A DNA stretch of 19,028 nt. Source: an uncultured Phycisphaerales bacterium (GTDB lineage: Bacteria; Planctomycetota; Phycisphaerae; UBA1845; CAIVHJ01). The position numbers and the translations under genes are program-made. The stretch lies in NCBI GenBank assembly GCA_903905665.1, contig CAIVHJ010000361.1, forward strand, positions 1-19,028, in the 5' to 3' direction. Numbering within the stretch: position 1 is the stretch's first letter; every line of letters begins with the position of its first letter. Below are positions 16,501-19,028 of this stretch, piece after piece. The notes under the pieces were generated by a model. The model had not been told where the DNA came from, ran no database searches, and saw nothing but the letters and a program-made list of their open reading frames with translations.

Positions 16501-17421
16501 GATATTCTCCAGTTGCAACCTTCGGACGTGGAACGCGTGATTCTGAACAAGGTGCGCGACGCCTATCACCACCGCGAAATTGAATACCCCGTGGAATACA
16601 TCATGCAGAGGGCCTACGGTCAGGGGCAGATCGACAATGCCTACAGCGCGCAGATCATTACGGCATGGGCCAACGGAAAATATCGACTGGGCTGGTCGCT
16701 CGAGCACGTTCAGCAACAAACCCCGCAACAAATCGCCGAGTCGCTTCTGGCGATCAACCACGACTATCTGAGCGACGGTCGGCTGGATCAGGAAATCGAC
16801 ACCGCCCTGTCAACGCACGAAGGAGAGAAACTGGCGGAATGGGCGAAGGACCGATTCGGACCCGTCTTTGAACCGGAACTTCTCGCAGGCATCGATGGGG
16901 ATCGCAACGCTCACCGCGAAGTTTTACTGCGGATGGGCCGGGAATTGATGCGATATGAATTGACTCGCCTTGAGCAGTTTGTGCTGTTGCGGATTTACGA
17001 TCAGGCGTGGAAAGATCACCTTCTGGAGATGGATCAGCTCAAGTCGGCGATTCAACAACGTCCGATCGGAGGCGACCAGACGCACCCCCAAAGCCAGTTT
17101 GCCATCGAAGGACGCGATTTGTTCAATCAAATGTGGGAACGAATTCGCGAACACGTGACCGATCGGATTTTCAAGATTCGGCTGGCCGGTGAAGGTCAGG
17201 GCGAAGCCTCGACCATCGCTCGAACACAATTGCGACACGACGAAGCCACCGGCGCCGGATACGCCGGAGCGGCTGCTGATCAGGCTGCCGCCATGCAAGC
17301 CCAGGGGCAGCAGCAGGCGGTCGAGACCATCCGCCGCGAAATGCCCAAAGTCGGTCGAAACGACCCCTGCCCGTGCGGCAGCGGAAAAAAATTCAAGAAC
17401 TGCCACGGCAGGACGACTTGA
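13537..17421 (+). CDS. secA: Preprotein translocase ATPase SecA, enlarged form
   Basis: SecA drives preproteins through SecYEG. The TTG start is chosen because no other start codon precedes it in frame, GGGGA lies 6 bases upstream, and the N-terminus LNRALKAVFGSRNVRLLRRY matches the family. Core motifs are intact: Walker A MKTGEGKT (107-114), DEVDSILIDEARTPL from 218, VDEFTGRLM, TLATITIQNYF, TNMAGRGTDI (about 625-634), LRGRSGRQGD (722-731) and LLEWDEPLNYQR (796-807). The C-terminal zinc tail is DPCPCGSGKKFKNCH (Cys1278, Cys1280, Cys1289, His1290). At 1294 residues it far exceeds the ~840-900 of E. coli or Bacillus SecA. The extra length comes from an inserted segment at about 495-558, a Cys-rich insertion at about 642-703 and repeats over about 850-1105. 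The helical scaffold resumes at YDQAWKDHLLEMD (from 1154). Probably co-transcribed with the SEC-C microprotein gene. Confidence 0.95.
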   Translation: MTGTDILNRALKAVFGSRNVRLLRRYQKVMGAVEATESRYRQMTDEQLRDVTPQLSLRLQNGEPVEAILPEAFSAVREASRRAQNHRHFPCQIIGGAVLFENRIAEMKTGEGKTIVCHLPAYLKILQGKKVHIVTVNDYLVKRDAEFGQPIFEKLGLTVGYIQSQIDSGGSEGIRKQAYSCNITYGTNNEFGFDYLRDNMKWRVEDQVQGRLDYAIVDEVDSILIDEARTPLIISGPAHDDVSRYKWADQLAQYLTRLQSEANRESSQRIAQWGDKIPEVYAQNPKFEDAYRRFRVDPSMLSEEEAEAIGHRQYYIVQLDRKQVQITHDGVEAAQQEAKIGSFYVGVNMDRPHLIENALRARVVYECDKEYVVQNGEVIIVDEFTGRLMYGRQWSDGLHQAIEAKEGVRVKEETQTLATITIQNYFKLYKELAGMTGTALTESEEFLKIYNLEVVEIPTNRPVNRDDHNDKIYGSISAKYDAIVDEINEYHRKGRPNDPFILEGILKALSTIPELPSGALDKIRNALEQSRKTDEVTRELVEIMTDAYDTAMGDMVRGRPLLVGTTSVENSEKLSNQLTRRYGIEHEVLNAKFHEREAEIVAKAGQTHPSPQADKKSRGNVTIATNMAGRGTDIKLSLDVVNPKCKVPDDSSASTMFPTGTTKCCILCAEYDPTSRCAHCYKPALDRRFPEIGRKVCSMSPPCGLHIVGTERHEARRIDNQLRGRSGRQGDPGSSRFFLSLEDDLLKLFMPDWMLKMMERLGVREGTSLEAKSLTRGIERAQKKVEERNFSIRKSLLEWDEPLNYQRLAFYKERQQLLMGKGIQDLLWRMIEASVRDAVARFLDETYPARCISEWCRSTLELNIPAEKLRTDHISELVEIIRRNSISEARDAIQTSLGEYIDPDSPPEQWDVGGLLRWAQRAFGASLTQNQLRKMDPAQIEDWLNDAAEKHYEQVDLKPVESYLDENLSRTALVDWARVKFGIALTTGDILQLQPSDVERVILNKVRDAYHHREIEYPVEYIMQRAYGQGQIDNAYSAQIITAWANGKYRLGWSLEHVQQQTPQQIAESLLAINHDYLSDGRLDQEIDTALSTHEGEKLAEWAKDRFGPVFEPELLAGIDGDRNAHREVLLRMGRELMRYELTRLEQFVLLRIYDQAWKDHLLEMDQLKSAIQQRPIGGDQTHPQSQFAIEGRDLFNQMWERIREHVTDRIFKIRLAGEGQGEASTIARTQLRHDEATGAGYAGAAADQAAAMQAQGQQQAVETIRREMPKVGRNDPCPCGSGKKFKNCHGRTT

Positions 17422-17448
17422 GCAGGCTCTTAAGACAAGGAACTTTCA

Positions 17449-17646
17449 ATGGACGTGTTTCGCAAACATCATCTGGAAAAAATCGACAAAGACAAGCAGA
17501 TTCAGGCGAATTTGCCCAAACCGGAAGAAGACCCTCTTCCGGAACCGGTCAAACCCATTCAAACGGACAAAGTCCCCGATCGAAACGACCCCTGTCCCTG
17601 CGGCAGCGGCAAAAAATTCAAAAAATGCTGCAGTAGTAAAAAATGA
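17449..17646 (+). CDS. 65-residue stand-alone SEC-C zinc-motif protein
   Basis: The gene starts 27 bases after the secA stop, with AAGGAA 6 bases before its ATG, so co-transcription is likely. The product has a charged N-terminal half (MDVFRKHHLEKIDKDK), a Pro/Glu-rich linker, and ends in DRNDPCPCGSGKKFKKCC with Cys49, Cys51, Cys60 and Cys61 as the zinc set (CxCx8CC). This motif is the SecA C-terminal tail, which in E. coli binds zinc and SecB. The DNA of the two motifs matches at 44 of 49 positions (17355-17403 and 17580-17628), suggesting duplication from secA. A role as SecA partner or competitor for SecB or ribosome contacts is speculation. Small SEC-C proteins are common and mostly uncharacterised. 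Confidence 0.85.
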   Translation: MDVFRKHHLEKIDKDKQIQANLPKPEEDPLPEPVKPIQTDKVPDRNDPCPCGSGKKFKKCCSSKK

Positions 17647-17720
17647 TTGAAATAATTGATATACTGAGTTTGATTCATTGAGATATATACATCGTGGCAC
17701 TGAGAATTTGTCAGGTATGA

Positions 17721-17804
17721 GGACCCAATCTACAATTGTTCCGCGACGATGATCAGCCGGTCGGCGACTGGAGCGACATCGTCCAGGTCACGGCAAAGCC
17801 GTGA
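17721..17804 (+). pseudogene. Possible C-terminal fragment of a lost gene
   Basis: Between the SEC-C gene and the nuclease-like gene, a frame without its own start reads LQLFRDDDQPVGDWSDIVQV and ends at TGA 17802-17804. The composition looks protein-like but matches nothing I recognise, and a stop lies just upstream (17718-17720). The last bases form a perfect hairpin, TCACGGC-aaa-GCCGTGA (17788-17804), without a T-run. It could equally be chance. Confidence 0.2.
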
Positions 17805-17859
17805 AGGCGAAACGGCCAGCGCGACGGTGTTGGCGTAGGATAACTTCTAGAGGAACGGC

Positions 17860-18918
17860 ATGGCGCTGTTTGAATTGAAGGCAGATGAAATCGTATCTGT
17901 AGCGGCGACGCAGTTCGGGGAGGAAGGGGTGCGCGAGCGTGCCGATCTACAGCGGCTCTTGCGCGCTCACATCGACGTTGTCTCACCGGAGACGATGATC
18001 ATCGCCGAGGAGTTTGGCGAATGGGAGGATAGCCGACGACGAATCGACCTGCTCGGACTGGACAAACAAGCCAATCTCGTCGTGATAGAGCTAAAACGCA
18101 CCGAAGACGGTGGACACATGGAGCTTCAGGCGATTCGATACGCCGCAATGGTCTCGACGGTGACTTTCGAGCAAGCCGTGGCCGCCAGGGCAGAGTATCA
18201 GCGGCGACTCGGGATTGAAGACGATCCGCAGGCGGCAGTGCTGAGTTTCCTCGAGTGGGATGAACCCAATGAAGACCGTTTCGCACAGGAAATCCGGATT
18301 GTCTTGGTTGCAGCTGACTTTTCCAAGGAACTGACTACATCCGTGATGTGGCTCAATTCGTATGACATAGACATCTGCTGCGTGCGGCTTCGCCCGTACA
18401 GGTTGGACGAACGTATCTTACTGGACGTACAGCAGATCATCCCGTTACCGGAGGCTGTCGACTATCAAGTGCAAGTGCGAGAGAAGACACAGCGCGAGCG
18501 GCAGGCCAGAGAATATAGTAACGATTTTACTCGCTTTGACGTTACGGTGGATGGTGAGGTGCACACGGCGCTTTGGAAACGCGGCGCTATCCTGTTAGTC
18601 GTTCGAAAACTAGTAACCGACGGAACCGATCCTCAGAAGATTACCGATGCGCTAGAACAACCGGCTCAAAGACTGTGGCGTGTTGTAGAAGGCGAGGTAG
18701 ACGCGGCCACGTTTCGCACCCGAGCTTCGGAAGAGTCGCGCCAAGGCGGTACTTTTGATTCGCGACGCTGGTTCTGTGGGGACGACGAACTGATACACTT
18801 CGGTAGTCGAACGTACGCGTTCTCGAACCAGTGGGGTGGAGCCAGTTGGCATGAGGCAATGAAGCGCATCGTCGCGGCGTTCCCGAAATCGGTAATCAAA
18901 TATGAACCGACTAAGTAG
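17860..18918 (+). CDS. PD-(D/E)XK nuclease-superfamily protein, NucS/DUF91-like N-terminal domain
   Basis: The protein has 352 residues. The N-terminal half holds a restriction-endonuclease-like core: IIAEEFGEWED (Glu50/Glu51), RRRIDLLGLDKQANLVVIEL with Asp63, Glu77 and Lys79, then Gln90 and Tyr94 in ELQAIRY. The D-x13-E-x-K spacing followed by QxxxY is typical of PD-(D/E)XK nucleases, including the NucS/DUF91 group and RecB-like nucleases. A charged stretch near 208-225 (REKTQRERQAREY) links to a C-terminal domain (about 230-352) with KRGAILLVVRKL and YAFSNQWGGASW, which I do not recognise. Codons such as CTA, TTA and ATA appear more often than in secA, hinting at transfer. Start: ATG 17860 with GAGGAA 6 bases upstream. 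A role in DNA repair, restriction or phage defence is possible but not shown by the context. Confidence 0.72.
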   Translation: MALFELKADEIVSVAATQFGEEGVRERADLQRLLRAHIDVVSPETMIIAEEFGEWEDSRRRIDLLGLDKQANLVVIELKRTEDGGHMELQAIRYAAMVSTVTFEQAVAARAEYQRRLGIEDDPQAAVLSFLEWDEPNEDRFAQEIRIVLVAADFSKELTTSVMWLNSYDIDICCVRLRPYRLDERILLDVQQIIPLPEAVDYQVQVREKTQRERQAREYSNDFTRFDVTVDGEVHTALWKRGAILLVVRKLVTDGTDPQKITDALEQPAQRLWRVVEGEVDAATFRTRASEESRQGGTFDSRRWFCGDDELIHFGSRTYAFSNQWGGASWHEAMKRIVAAFPKSVIKYEPTK

Positions 18919-18968
18919 AAACGCAGAATGATTCATACAATCTCTTCCAATTGGACGACCTTTTTAAT

Positions 18969-18989
18969 GGCGGCGGAGCCGCCGGGAGG
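18969..18989 (+). promoter_or_regulatory. GC hairpin directly abutting a ribosome binding site
   Basis: GGCGGC (18969-18974) and GCCGCC (18978-18983) form a perfect 6-base stem around a GGA loop. The Shine-Dalgarno GGGAGG begins at the next base (18984) and is followed after 5 bases by ATG 18995. The stem could affect access to the start, but it may also be a chance GC palindrome. Confidence 0.3.
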
Positions 18990-18994
18990 TCGCC

Positions 18995-19028
18995 ATGGGA
19001 TACGGGATCAATCTGACCGAGGAGCAGC
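18995..19028 (+). CDS. Start of an unidentified gene, cut by the window end
   Basis: An ATG at 18995 follows GGGAGG (18984-18989) by 5 bases and opens MGYGINLTEEQ, of which only 11 codons are visible. The strong ribosome site is the main support. A competing ATG at 18967 in another frame has no comparable site. No function can be inferred from this length. Confidence 0.45.
   Translation, partial: MGYGINLTEEQ

Noticed and set aside
17189..17650. A 153-codon plus-strand frame across the secA end and the SEC-C gene
   Set aside because: It is out of frame with both well-supported genes, and its Cys-free, Arg/Pro-rich translation is a shadow of the zinc-tail coding DNA.
17656..17689. Promoter upstream of the nuclease-like gene (TTGATA and TATATA)
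   Set aside because: The spacing of 22 bases is too long for a sigma-70 promoter, and no better pair was found.
17788..17804. Terminator for the secA/SEC-C transcript
   Set aside because: The 7-base stem TCACGGC/GCCGTGA has no following T-run and lies about 140 bases after the stop.

Overview
The window looks like chromosomal DNA of a didermic bacterium, most likely a planctomycete of the Phycisphaerae type. The basis is an estimated GC in the mid-50s %, a lipoprotein-like secretion signal followed by an Asn/Gly linker, an unusually long SecA, and a very large FG-GAP surface protein. The phylum call is an inference. No rRNA, tRNA, CRISPR array or intact mobile element was seen.

Layout. 1-266 (-) is the 5' part of a thymidylate-kinase-like gene. 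267-947 is mostly degraded DNA holding the C-terminal remnant of an IS256-family transposase. 948-2524 (-) is a translationally coupled pair: a fusion of threonylcarbamoyl-AMP synthase (Sua5/YrdC) with a YwlE-type low-molecular-weight phosphatase, then rpiB. A good sigma-70-type promoter precedes the fusion. 2848-4032 (+) is an NADP-type isocitrate dehydrogenase. It overlaps tail to tail with a YbgC-like thioesterase (4027-4443, -). A short GC-rich hairpin repeat follows, then a secreted M28 zinc peptidase with a PDZ domain (4643-6472, -) and a GlcE-like FAD oxidoreductase (6544-7830, -).

The right half is on the plus strand. A 1771-residue probable lipoprotein (8098-13413) has four Ig-like modules and seven FG-GAP-like motifs, as expected for a seven-bladed integrin-type propeller. 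It has its own promoter and a textbook terminator. secA (13537-17421) begins just after that terminator. Its product is 1294 residues, with an eight-cysteine insertion in the second nucleotide-binding domain, a further insertion of about 63 residues, and five degenerate repeats of 58-68 residues in the helical scaffold/wing region. A 65-residue protein carrying a copy of the SecA zinc tail lies 27 bases downstream. After a short degraded spacer comes a PD-(D/E)XK nuclease-like gene (17860-18918) and the start of another gene (18995 onward).

The best candidate for something undescribed is the secA locus: a remodelled SecA next to a stand-alone SEC-C microprotein, directly downstream of a giant exported protein. 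The Sua5-YwlE fusion beside rpiB is the second. It keeps in one polypeptide two functions that sit as neighbours in the Bacillus ywl cluster. Most other genes are ordinary metabolism.
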